Positions 29,468 to 38,021 of a stretch of 64,000 bases of DNA are shown here, one piece after another. This DNA comes from Croceibacterium ferulae (GTDB lineage: Bacteria > Pseudomonadota > Alphaproteobacteria > Sphingomonadales > Sphingomonadaceae): contig NZ_QZVQ01000008.1 in the NCBI RefSeq assembly GCF_003660445.1, forward strand, positions 1 through 64,000, read 5' to 3'. The notes beneath the pieces were generated by a model. The model did not search any database, had not been told where the DNA came from, and was given only the letters and a program-made list of their open reading frames with translations. How positions within the stretch are numbered: the first letter of the stretch is position 1; every line of letters starts with the position of its first letter. The translations under genes were made by a program, and so were the position numbers.

Positions 29468-29793
29468 ACCATCTCCGATCAAGACAATGTTGCAAAGCGG
29501 CAGCCTGGGAGTCTTGACTTCATAAGCTTAAGAAGAGCGCGTTGCAAATTGGAACACGTCGTTTTATTAAGACGGGACTCCACTGCGAGTCGTCGTGATC
29601 TGTGCCACTAAATACTTGACTCTCCATTGGGTAGGGCAAGAACCGGCGTAAACACGAAGTATCAGTTAATTGTTTGATTTGGTGACAATATCGTCCCTGT
29701 TGCTTCGGTTGATCCCGAAGCACGGAGAGGTTGCGCGTGAACGGCAGCGCCTTGCGCATCTGCCGGAAAACATAATCCAGAGGAGAGGACCCG
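29468..29793. promoter_or_regulatory. divergent control region of the protease-nuclease and metalloprotease genes
   Basis: 326 bases, clearly more AT-rich than the flanks and without a gene. It contains several TTGAC/TTGATT-like -35 candidates (for example near 29514, 29617 and 29674), none with a convincing -10. A perfect hairpin GCTTCGG-ttgatc-CCGAAGC is at 29702-29721, in the likely leader of the rightward gene, whose ribosome site GGAGAGGA is at 29781-29788. Confidence 0.5.
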
Positions 29794-31920
29794 ATGAGCG
29801 AGATCGATCCAGACCTTGAGGTGCTGGTCGTGGAGCCGCCTGCCGACGCGGAAGCGGTTCGGGCAGGCACGAGCGAAGGCAACGACCTTGGCATGCCGCT
29901 GCATGTCTATGGGCCGCGGGTGCACATCGATCGCGCCCCGATCGGGGCCAGGACCCGCCCGGCCGCAATGCCCGAAGCCCTGGGCGGGCTCAGCGAAACC
30001 GAGCGGTTCGGTCTCGACGCCTTCGCGCTGCGCCGCTCGGCCGAGTTCCGCGAGACCAAGCTCAGGCGCCCGCGCGATGGCGAGGCATGGGACATGCGGG
30101 GCTGCCGCCCGCCGCCGGAATATGGGCCCGAGACGATCGTATTCGAAGGTGAAGCGCCAGGTACGGGCGCGGAGGCGATCGGCCCGACGACGATCGCCAC
30201 GCTCGACGGTTCGGTTGCCGTCGGCATCATCATCGTCAACGGCCCCGATGCCGCCACGCAGTTCAGCGCGGCGCAGCGCACGGAGGTCGTGGCGGAGGTG
30301 CAGGCCGGGCTGACCTGGCTCGGCAACCAGGATCCCTCGGCCGGGATCAGCTGGCATTACGAGATCCGCAACGTCTCCATCACCACCGCCACCAACGCCA
30401 CGGCCGCCAGCGACGAGGAGCGTTGGCGCAACCCGGCCATGGCGGCGCTGGGGCACACGCAGAACTGGCAGGGCGTGATCGACTACGTGCGCGCATTGCG
30501 CGGGCGGCTAAACACGCGCTGGGCCTATTGCGTGTTCTTCGTGCGCGGCTACCCCCTGTGGCACTTCGCCTATGCCTCGTCGCCGCGCATCGTGATGGAT
30601 TACGCGAATGACGGTTGGGGCCCGACCAACATCGACCGCGTGTTCGCGCATGAGACGGGGCACATCTTCTCCGCTCCGGACGAATATGCGAGTTCGGGCT
30701 GCACCTGCACCAGCACGCACGGCATCTATGCCGAACCGAACGCCAACTGCGCCAATTGCGCCCCTGGCGGCGGCATCAATTGCCTGATGAAGGCCAATGA
30801 CTGGGACATGTGCGCGCACACCCGCCGGCATTTCGGCTGGGGGCTGACCAGCGCGCGCCTGCCCATCGGCGCGCCTGTCCACGCCGTCTCGCGCAGCCGC
30901 AACAAGCTCGACATCTTCTTCTGCGACCGTGACGGCCGGGTCATGTCCGCCGCCTGGGAGCCGGGGATGAGAACCTGGTGGCAGGGCTTCTGGCACCTCA
31001 ATGGCGGCTTCGGCGCGCCCGGTGCGCCCGTGACGGCGGTCAGCCGCGCGCCCGACCACCTCGACATCTTCGTCACCGGCACCGACGGTCACGTCTACAC
31101 GGCTGCCTGGACGCCGACCTCGGGCGGGTGGCGGGGCTGGTGGCGGATCGGCGACGTGCGCTGCCCCCCGCGTACGCCGGTGCATGTCGTGTCGAGAAGC
31201 CGCGACAAGCTGGACATCTTCGTCACCGATACCAGCGGGCGGGTGATGTCCGCGGCGTGGGAGCCCGGCTTCACCGATGGCTGGCACGGCTGGTGGCACA
31301 TCAATGGCGGCCGTGGGCAACCCGGCGCCCCGGTCACGGCGGTCAGCCGCGCGCCCGATCACCTCGACATCTTCGTCGTCGGCACAGACGGGCACGCCTA
31401 CACTGCCGCTTGGCACCCGGGTTCCGGCGGATGGATGGGCTGGTGGCGGATTGGCGCCATACGCTTTCCCGGCCACGCGCCGCTCACCGCCATATCCAGG
31501 AGCCGCAACAAGCTCGACATCTTCGGCACCGCCAATGGTGGCGAGACGATGACGGCGGCGTGGGAGCCGGGCTTCACCGATGGCTGGCACGGCTGGTGGC
31601 ACATTCGTGGCGGCCGCGCGCAGCCCGGCACGCCGATCCACCCGGTGTCGCGCTCTGCCGACAAGCTCGACATCTTCGTCACCGGCACTGACGGCACCAC
31701 CTACACCGCAGCGTGGGAGCCGGCCTTTACCGATGGCTGGCACGGCTGGTGGAACCTGCGCGGCGGGCGCACCGCGCTCGGCGGCGCGGTCACCGGGGTG
31801 AGCCGTTCGCCCGACTTCCTGGACGCATGGGTGGTGGGCCTGGACGGACGTGTGTTCACCGCTGCCTGGGAGCCAGGCTTCACGGATGGATGGCGCGGCT
31901 GGTGGCCGATGGGCGTCTAG
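29794..31920 (+). CDS. HExxH metalloprotease with C-terminal seven-blade lectin-type propeller
   Basis: 708 residues. Residues 1-130 are an acidic, uncharacterised N-terminus with no signal peptide. A zinc peptidase domain (~130-350) holds HETGH at 286-290 with DEY at 296-298 as likely further ligand. A Cys-rich loop (C303, C305, C319, C322, C330, C340) and a Met-turn-like CLM at 330-332 suggest a metzincin-like fold. From ~357 to the end lie seven ~50-residue repeats with the core VSRS/A-(D/N)-x-LDIF-x(8)-AAW-x(9)-GWW. These match the blade of PLL-type / fucose-lectin-like propellers, so it may bind glycans. It is divergent from the protease-nuclease gene, and its stop codon overlaps that of the small convergent gene. 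Role in the pair is unknown. Confidence 0.82.
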   Translation: MSEIDPDLEVLVVEPPADAEAVRAGTSEGNDLGMPLHVYGPRVHIDRAPIGARTRPAAMPEALGGLSETERFGLDAFALRRSAEFRETKLRRPRDGEAWDMRGCRPPPEYGPETIVFEGEAPGTGAEAIGPTTIATLDGSVAVGIIIVNGPDAATQFSAAQRTEVVAEVQAGLTWLGNQDPSAGISWHYEIRNVSITTATNATAASDEERWRNPAMAALGHTQNWQGVIDYVRALRGRLNTRWAYCVFFVRGYPLWHFAYASSPRIVMDYANDGWGPTNIDRVFAHETGHIFSAPDEYASSGCTCTSTHGIYAEPNANCANCAPGGGINCLMKANDWDMCAHTRRHFGWGLTSARLPIGAPVHAVSRSRNKLDIFFCDRDGRVMSAAWEPGMRTWWQGFWHLNGGFGAPGAPVTAVSRAPDHLDIFVTGTDGHVYTAAWTPTSGGWRGWWRIGDVRCPPRTPVHVVSRSRDKLDIFVTDTSGRVMSAAWEPGFTDGWHGWWHINGGRGQPGAPVTAVSRAPDHLDIFVVGTDGHAYTAAWHPGSGGWMGWWRIGAIRFPGHAPLTAISRSRNKLDIFGTANGGETMTAAWEPGFTDGWHGWWHIRGGRAQPGTPIHPVSRSADKLDIFVTGTDGTTYTAAWEPAFTDGWHGWWNLRGGRTALGGAVTGVSRSPDFLDAWVVGLDGRVFTAAWEPGFTDGWRGWWPMGV
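30862..31917 (+). repeat. seven tandem ~150-base blade repeats inside the metalloprotease gene
   Basis: Each repeat encodes one propeller blade. Blades alternate between an 'SRSR(N/D)KLDIF' type and an 'SRAPDHLDIF' type in positions 1-5, suggesting duplication of a two-blade unit. At DNA level the stretch encoding EPGFTDGWHGWWHI recurs almost unchanged near 31261, 31564 and 31715, which indicates recent duplication or gene conversion. Confidence 0.85.
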
Positions 31921-32288
31921 CGCCGGTTCGGCGGCGCGCCGGGCGGGGTAAAGCCCGGCGCGTCCCAGTCGCGGCCATCACCCGGCCGCGGCTTCACGGC
32001 CGTGTGACGCAGCTTCCAGCTGTCGACGAACAGGCTCTCCGTATCGGACAGCGCACCGGTGCCGGGCAGTTCGGCATCTGCGGTCAGCACCAGCTCGACC
32101 GCCGGGTGCGCGCGAAGGGCCACCGGCTCGCCGATGCCGACGTCGAGAACGAAGAGGCGCGGCGGCAAGGCCGCGATGACGCGGTGGCTTCCAAGCAGGG
32201 CCTCGTACGCATCCGGACCTGCGCCCGCCTTCAGGACGATCAACGCTTCCACCACGGCACCATAGCGCTGTTCGCTGCGCCCCGACAC
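31917..32288 (-). CDS. small protein resembling a protease propeptide/inhibitor domain
   Basis: 123 residues from a GTG. I do not recognise it firmly. The core VVEALIVLKAGAGPDAYEALL, then VIAALPPRLFVLDVG, has the beta-alpha-beta rhythm of subtilase propeptide-like (I9-type) folds, which chaperone or inhibit proteases. The C-terminus is Pro/Gly-rich. It follows the GH43 lipoprotein gene by 18 bases on the same strand and could be the last gene of that operon. It also meets the metalloprotease gene tail to tail: the stops TAG on both strands share CTAG at 31917-31920. If it serves the proteases next door it would be an inhibitor or immunity-like partner. That is inference. Confidence 0.45.
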   Translation of the reverse strand: MSGRSEQRYGAVVEALIVLKAGAGPDAYEALLGSHRVIAALPPRLFVLDVGIGEPVALRAHPAVELVLTADAELPGTGALSDTESLFVDSWKLRHTAVKPRPGDGRDWDAPGFTPPGAPPNRR

Positions 32289-32306
32289 AGGCAGCGGGCG
32301 CCGGGA

Positions 32307-33707
32307 TCAGCGGAGCACCCACTCCCACACGGCCGCACCGCCTTCGGGGAATACCAGCCGGACGTAGCGGGCGCTGGCGTCCAGGCGTGACCGGATGGGC
32401 GAGCCCTGCTGCTCCGCGACCGGCACGACCGTCCGCCACTGGCGGCCATCGGTCGAGACATCGATGCCGAAGCGGTAGGCCCGGTCGGCGAATTCGGGTC
32501 GCAGCTCGCTGTCCGTGACCTGCCGGACACTGCCCAGATCGGCGACAAGCTGCGCCGGGCCTGCGGCTGCAGGCTGCCACAGCGTTGCATAATTGTTGTC
32601 CGCCGCCCGGTCCGGGCCGTGCAGGGTGTCTCCACCCGTTCCGCTGGCGGTCCATCCCAGCCCGGTGGTCCGATGCGCGGCGAAGCCCGCCACGTCACCG
32701 CCATGCGAAGGCCGCACATTGGCGATCGTGCCGTCGGATCGCACATCCAGCGGATCGATGACGACCTGGCGCAACACCTCGTCACGCCCGGGCACCCAGG
32801 GCAGAGCCTGCCGGTGATACAGGATGTAGGGCTGCCCACCGGACCGGAATATTGTATGATGGCCGGGGCTGATGACGTTGCGGTCATCGTCGGTGACCAG
32901 GATGGGGCTGTTCGCCGCCTCCTGGAACGGGCCGAACGGCGTGTCGCCGACGGCGTAGCGGACCTTGTAGGTGTCCGTTGTCGTCTTTCCGTCGCTATAT
33001 GTCAGCAGGTAGCGATCGCCCTGCTTCACCATCAGCGGCGCTTCGAAATAATTCGCGGGCGTCACGTCCACGGGCTCGCCGTCGAAGGTGACCATGTCGG
33101 GCTTCAACCGCACCGCGAAGCAGTGCCCGTTCTGCCAGTTGTGGCCCGATCCCCAATAGAGATAAGCCGTGCCGTCATCGTCGATGAACGCTTCGGCATC
33201 GATCATGTGATATTCGGGGGCGAAGGATTTGGCGATCAGCGGCTTGCCGCCATTGGCATCGCGCCACGGGCCGGCTGCCGATGGCGCCGTGCCGACCCAC
33301 ACCTCGCTGCCGACCGAGACATACATGAACCATTGCCCGTTCCGCGCCCTGATCACGGATGGCGCCCAGACCATGGCGTCGCTGGAATCCGGCGTGGTGG
33401 CTGCCGCCTTGGTCGGCCATTCGGGCCTGGAGAAGCTCCAGTCGCGGCCGTTCTCCGACGTCCACAGGCCCAGCTGCCGGCTGCCCCAGGGGTCGATGGT
33501 GGCAAAGATGTGCCACCGCCCGCCATCCTGCACGATGGACGGATCGGCGAAGTAGCCGGGCAGCAGCGGGTTCCGGTTGCCCGGCGCATCCCAGGCGGGC
33601 GCGGCGCCGGCCACCCGCATCGGCGGCGCGTCGCCGGTCGCGGCGCATCCGGCCAGCAGCAGCGCCAGCACCCCGCCGGCCGGTGTCCATCGGCTGAACC
33701 TGATCAT
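32307..33707 (-). CDS. GH43 family glycosidase lipoprotein with C-terminal beta-sandwich
   Basis: 466 residues. The signal with lipobox LLLAGC anchors it to a membrane. The five-blade GH43 domain shows the expected acids: base D in YFADPSIV, pKa modulator D in HMIDAEAF and acid E in YFEAPLMV. GH43 enzymes cut alpha-L-arabinofuranosyl, beta-xylosyl or beta-1,3-galactosyl links. The last ~120 residues (DNNYATLWQP... AQLVADLGSV... YVRLVF) form an F5/8-type C (discoidin/CBM32-like) domain that probably binds galactosyl-type sugars. It is in the leftward operon with two other GH43 genes and a TonB receptor. Confidence 0.87.
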   Translation of the reverse strand: MIRFSRWTPAGGVLALLLAGCAATGDAPPMRVAGAAPAWDAPGNRNPLLPGYFADPSIVQDGGRWHIFATIDPWGSRQLGLWTSENGRDWSFSRPEWPTKAAATTPDSSDAMVWAPSVIRARNGQWFMYVSVGSEVWVGTAPSAAGPWRDANGGKPLIAKSFAPEYHMIDAEAFIDDDGTAYLYWGSGHNWQNGHCFAVRLKPDMVTFDGEPVDVTPANYFEAPLMVKQGDRYLLTYSDGKTTTDTYKVRYAVGDTPFGPFQEAANSPILVTDDDRNVISPGHHTIFRSGGQPYILYHRQALPWVPGRDEVLRQVVIDPLDVRSDGTIANVRPSHGGDVAGFAAHRTTGLGWTASGTGGDTLHGPDRAADNNYATLWQPAAAGPAQLVADLGSVRQVTDSELRPEFADRAYRFGIDVSTDGRQWRTVVPVAEQQGSPIRSRLDASARYVRLVFPEGGAAVWEWVLR

Positions 33708-33747
33708 GGCAAATCTCCCGTCGCTTGTTCGCTGTGGCGTGTGCGGG

Positions 33748-36117
33748 TCATCGCGGGCTGCGCCTGACGGTCACCTGCAGCGTCACCGCCCGGTGCGCCG
33801 GCGCGACCTCTTCCTCGGCCGTCATGTCCAGCACCGGGCGCCCGTCCGCCGCCCAGTGGAGGCGGCGCAGCCGCGTGTCACGTCCGTCGCCGCCCACATC
33901 ATTGCCCCACGTATGATAGACATACAGGGCGTTGCCATCCTCGTCCGTGGTGAAGGATCCGTGGCCCGGCCCCTGTTCATGGTTCAGGTAGTCGGTCACG
34001 CCCGGCGGCATCGGCGCGCTCTTCTGCAGGGGCGCGCGCCATTTGCGCCAGCTGGCGATGTCGGTCAGGTCCGCCCCTTCCCGCGCCCGCACGCCGCCGA
34101 CGACATAGGTCGGGCTGACGGAGGAGCCCGAATAGACCAGATGGACCTCCCCATCGTGGAACAGGGCGAAGGCGCCTTCGGACAGGTTTTCCTCGAACGA
34201 CAGGTTGGGCGCGATGATCGGCTGCGGGTCGGAAGCAAGCCGCGCCGGTGAGGCGGAGGCCACCCTGGCGATCCAGGTGAGCGGATCGCCCAGCTCGCCC
34301 GTGGGCGGCAGGTATCGCTGCGACCAGGTGTAGTAGCTCTGCCCGGCAGCCGTGAAATACGACATGTCCAGGCTGATATTGCCGGCCTGATCCGGGCGGC
34401 CCAGCGGTGATCCGTCGGCCCGGAGCACGGCGGCGGGCTGCGACCAGTCGGCGGGGTTGGCGGGATCGCCGCCGCTGCGCAGCTGCATGATATGCGCCTG
34501 CACCGTGTTCCACTTGCCGCCTTGCGTCGATTGGTCGTCATCGGGATTGAAGCAGGGGGCGAACAGGACGGAAAGCCGCCCGCCGATCTCGTGCAGTTCG
34601 GGCGCCCAGTAGCACCCGGCGATCGCGCGCCCTTCCGCCGTGCGTTCGCCGCGCGTCTGCCGGTTCAGCAGATCCACCTCCCGCTCCCGCCCGCCATTGG
34701 CGTCGGCCAGGGCGGCGATGCTGTCCGCCACGCGGATCGGCAGGTGGTGCGATCCGACATTGTTGTTGCCCGTGTCGTCGGTGGCGATGAACAGGTAGCG
34801 GACGGTGCCGCCCTGATCGTAGCGGTAGATGTTGGGATCGGCGCGATTGTAGGCGAAGATCTGCGGGTAGGATGGCTGGCGAACCGTGCCGCGGATCACG
34901 TGGGTGCCGGCGGAGGCGGAGGCCAGCCGGCGCAGGTCCGCTTCATTCCAATCGACCTTGCGGGTGGCGGTGGACCCGTCCGAGTAGCGCAGCTGCACCG
35001 CTGCCTGGCGCACGGGCGCGACATCGCCGGCCTTGATGGCGATCGGCGGCACTGCAGCCCCCGTGTTCACGATCCGCCCGAACCGGTTGGTGAGCGCCAG
35101 GGCCGTCGCCGGGCTCACCACCAGGCCCGGTGGCGCACCGGTTGGCCCGGCACCTGGAATGGTCAGCCTGCCTTCGCGCACATCGCCCACATTGCCGTCG
35201 GACACGATGCGCGACCGTCGCCCGCCATTCTCCGGCCAGAACGGCGCCGCGACCAGTTCGGTCCGTGACAGGTCGGCCACGGTGGCCCAGCGGGGGGTGC
35301 CCGCATTGTCGGTCCAGGACACGACATAGCGTTCCGCCGCGGAGTCCCAGACCGCCGCCGGCGCGACGATGCCGGTGTCCGTGCCCAGATCGATCAGGCC
35401 CAGTTCGGTGAAATCCGCCGGGCTGGCCGGGTCCGCCTTGAAGATCAGCGCACTCGACGCCTGGGTCTCGTCGGCCTCACCCGACATCGTCACCCGCGTG
35501 GCGATGACGCCAAGGCCGCCATCCGCGAAGTGGAACAAGGATGGCTGCGCGATGCCGCGCAACGCGACCTGGTCGACGCCGGTATAGTCCCCGGCTGGAA
35601 ACAGCACCCCGTAATCGTCGTTCAGCGGCGCGGCCTCGGCCGCCCCCGCCTGACCCAGCGCCAGGTGGAGGCTGTGCGCCACGATCGGCTGATTGGCATC
35701 GTGAGCGTTGGTGGGCGCCCTGGTGTAGGAGACAAGCCGGCGGGCATCGCCGCCCAGCACCTGAACGGCGAAGCGCTTCACCACGGAGCCGCCGGCGGGC
35801 AGGGTCATCACCCCCGTCAGCGTCACCGACAGGGGTTCATCCCCGTCATTGAACAGGACGTCTCCCTGCAGCCCGGCGCCCTCCGTGCTCCAGCGCACGC
35901 GCGTCCCAGCCGGCGCGGTCAGGCGAGTGCCGGACGCCACCACCGGCGGCACGACCCAGCTGTCCGCGATCGAGGCCGCATCGCCGGCATCCGCCACGCT
36001 CGGCCGACCGGGCGCAGCCTCGGGGATCGCCTGTGTCGCGGGTTGCTGCGCCAGCGCGATCACCGAAACCGACAATCCGGCCAGCGCCGCCGCAAGGGTG
36101 GCCGGCAGGCGCGTCAC
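33748..36117 (-). CDS. large GH43-like glycosidase with N-terminal accessory domain
   Basis: 789 residues with a signal peptide (VIALAQQPATQ region). The N-terminal ~340 residues form beta-rich accessory sequence: a small Ig-like piece and repeated 'FHFADGGLGVIATRVTM' propeller-like strands. The C-terminal half is GH43-like: NRADPNIYRYDQGG, then CYWAPELHEIGG (acid region) and NHEQGPGHGSF. A glycosidase acting on plant-type side chains is expected, but subfamily and substrate are not clear. The GTG start overlaps the stop of the upstream GH43 gene (GTGA), so the two are translationally coupled. The next gene downstream is 40 bases away. Confidence 0.78.
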   Translation of the reverse strand: MTRLPATLAAALAGLSVSVIALAQQPATQAIPEAAPGRPSVADAGDAASIADSWVVPPVVASGTRLTAPAGTRVRWSTEGAGLQGDVLFNDGDEPLSVTLTGVMTLPAGGSVVKRFAVQVLGGDARRLVSYTRAPTNAHDANQPIVAHSLHLALGQAGAAEAAPLNDDYGVLFPAGDYTGVDQVALRGIAQPSLFHFADGGLGVIATRVTMSGEADETQASSALIFKADPASPADFTELGLIDLGTDTGIVAPAAVWDSAAERYVVSWTDNAGTPRWATVADLSRTELVAAPFWPENGGRRSRIVSDGNVGDVREGRLTIPGAGPTGAPPGLVVSPATALALTNRFGRIVNTGAAVPPIAIKAGDVAPVRQAAVQLRYSDGSTATRKVDWNEADLRRLASASAGTHVIRGTVRQPSYPQIFAYNRADPNIYRYDQGGTVRYLFIATDDTGNNNVGSHHLPIRVADSIAALADANGGREREVDLLNRQTRGERTAEGRAIAGCYWAPELHEIGGRLSVLFAPCFNPDDDQSTQGGKWNTVQAHIMQLRSGGDPANPADWSQPAAVLRADGSPLGRPDQAGNISLDMSYFTAAGQSYYTWSQRYLPPTGELGDPLTWIARVASASPARLASDPQPIIAPNLSFEENLSEGAFALFHDGEVHLVYSGSSVSPTYVVGGVRAREGADLTDIASWRKWRAPLQKSAPMPPGVTDYLNHEQGPGHGSFTTDEDGNALYVYHTWGNDVGGDGRDTRLRRLHWAADGRPVLDMTAEEEVAPAHRAVTLQVTVRRSPR

Positions 36118-38021
36118 AGGCCGGTCGCCGCCGCGGGCACCGGCTCGCCGGCATCGCCGGGCCTGAAGGCCGGCACCAGCGGGTCCATCGGCAGGATCGC
36201 GCCATCCGGGCCGAACTCCATCCGCGCCAGTACAGTCTGCCTCTGGTACCCGCCGCCTTCGGGCAAGGCGTGGCGATGGTAGGCCGCATACCAGCGATCG
36301 GTTCCGGGCACGTTGACCACGCTGTGATGCGCCGTGCCCACCGCAGCGCCGTTCCGTTGCAGCACGATGAAGCCGTCCTGCGGGGACATGACCGGGCCCA
36401 TGGGCGATGGCGCGGTGCCCCACCCGACGCGGTAGTTCGGGCTGCGTGCATCATCGATCGACCACATGAAGTAATAGGTGCCGTCGCGCTTGAACACGAC
36501 CGGGCCTTCCCGATGGTCCCGCAGCTCGATCCCATGCACCGGGCCGTCCAGCGTGATCATGTCGGGTTGCAGCTTGACCACGTTCAGCAGCCGGCCATTG
36601 CCGAAATACAGATAGGCCTGCCCGTCATCGTCGATGAACGGGTAGGGATCGATCGTGTTGCTTTCGACCCCGCTGCCCTTGGCGAGCAGCGGCTTGCCCA
36701 GCGCATCGACAAAGGGGCCGGTGGGCGAGGCCGATGTGGCGACGCCGATATTCCCCTCCGCACAGAAGTACATGTAATATGTCCCGTTCCGCTCGATCAC
36801 GTCGGGCGCCCAGGCCTGGACCTTGGCCCAACCCAGATCGTTGGCCACGTCGAGGATCATGCCCTCGTTTCGCCATTCGACCAGGTTCTTTGACGACCAG
36901 ACGGAGAAATCCGTCGTCTGCCAGTTCGGTTTGTCGGACGTGGGATAGATGTAGTAGGTGTCGCCGAAGACCCGGATCGCGGGATCGGCGGTGAAGCCTC
37001 CGATGGCGGGGGGCGGCGCCGGGACCGGTTCCACCGGTAGGGCGGCGGGCGCTGCGGTTCTCAGTTCCTGCGCCATCCAGGCGGGCGCCGTCAGCACGGT
37101 GCCGTGCCGCTGTCCCGCGGCGACCTGCACGCTGGCGGAGATGTCCGTCCAGCTGCTCCAGTCGGTCGTCTCGAACACGCCGTACCGGCCATCGGCATAA
37201 TGATCGACATACAGGCGCACCTTGTCGTTCACCGTGGCAAGCGTCGGGCCCTCCGCCCGCAAATCCGACACGATCGGCTGCGGCATCAGGGTGTAGGGGC
37301 CGGTCACCGCATCGGCCACCGCCCAGCGGATCGCGCCCCATTGCCGCTGTTCCTGCCGGTCGCCTTCCTTGAACACCGCGATGTACCGGCCGTCGCTGCC
37401 GATGATGGTCGTGTCGATATGGTCGAAGCCGGGATCGATCAGCACCTGCGGCTGGCTGAAGGTCTCGAAATCGGTGGTGGTGACGTACCAGGTGCGGTTG
37501 TTCATCCGCTCCGTCGATTTCGTCTCGGGGAAACGCCCGTCTATGTCCGACGACCAGGTGATGACGTAACGGCCATTCGCCGCGTCATGGAAGGTCTCGG
37601 GCGCCCAGGCATTGTTCACGCCCGGCAGGTCGCCCAGCACCGGCAGGAAGCGCTGCTCCGACCAGTTCACCAGATCGGGCGAGCTGGCATAGCCGATGCC
37701 GCGGTCGTGCCACCCGGTGGTCCACACCATGCGGAAGATGCCGTCCGGTCCGCGCACGATATGCGGATCGCGCATCAGTCCGCCGCCGACCGACGGCTGC
37801 AGGAACACCTTGTCCAGATCCTGCCAGATCAGCCCGTCATCCTCGCTGACCGCCAGATGCAGGCCGTCGCCATTGCCGCGAAAGGATGTGAACAGCAGGT
37901 CGCTGATCGGCCATCCGGGGCGAGACTGCTGCGGCGGCGCATCCTGCGCCGCGACGCCGGCCGCCCAAGCCATCATCGTGACGAGCAGGGCCCTTCTGAA
38001 GCCGTTGATCTTTGCGGACAT
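36114..38021 (-). CDS. two-domain GH43 family protein
   Basis: 635 residues with a signal peptide (MSAKINGFRRALLVTMMAWA, cleaved near VAAQD). Domain 1 (~30-330) has a GH43-like propeller (LLFTSFRGNGDG, LMRDPHIVRG, NNAWAPETFHD). Domain 2 (~345-625) has FTADPAIRVFGDTYYIYPTS, QAWAPDVIERNG, NTIDPYPFIDDDG and HREGPVVFKRDG, a complete GH43 set of two Asp and one Glu. Such double units often pair two linkage specificities. The start is fixed by an excellent GGAGGGATA ribosome site. Oddly, the upstream TonB receptor frame has no stop before this gene and runs 185 bases into it. Confidence 0.88.
   Translation of the reverse strand: MSAKINGFRRALLVTMMAWAAGVAAQDAPPQQSRPGWPISDLLFTSFRGNGDGLHLAVSEDDGLIWQDLDKVFLQPSVGGGLMRDPHIVRGPDGIFRMVWTTGWHDRGIGYASSPDLVNWSEQRFLPVLGDLPGVNNAWAPETFHDAANGRYVITWSSDIDGRFPETKSTERMNNRTWYVTTTDFETFSQPQVLIDPGFDHIDTTIIGSDGRYIAVFKEGDRQEQRQWGAIRWAVADAVTGPYTLMPQPIVSDLRAEGPTLATVNDKVRLYVDHYADGRYGVFETTDWSSWTDISASVQVAAGQRHGTVLTAPAWMAQELRTAAPAALPVEPVPAPPPAIGGFTADPAIRVFGDTYYIYPTSDKPNWQTTDFSVWSSKNLVEWRNEGMILDVANDLGWAKVQAWAPDVIERNGTYYMYFCAEGNIGVATSASPTGPFVDALGKPLLAKGSGVESNTIDPYPFIDDDGQAYLYFGNGRLLNVVKLQPDMITLDGPVHGIELRDHREGPVVFKRDGTYYFMWSIDDARSPNYRVGWGTAPSPMGPVMSPQDGFIVLQRNGAAVGTAHHSVVNVPGTDRWYAAYHRHALPEGGGYQRQTVLARMEFGPDGAILPMDPLVPAFRPGDAGEPVPAAATGL

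Noticed and set aside
30862-31917. Repeats in the metalloprotease gene as a mobile or CRISPR-like array
   Set aside because: They are in-frame 150-base protein repeats encoding propeller blades, not DNA-level elements.
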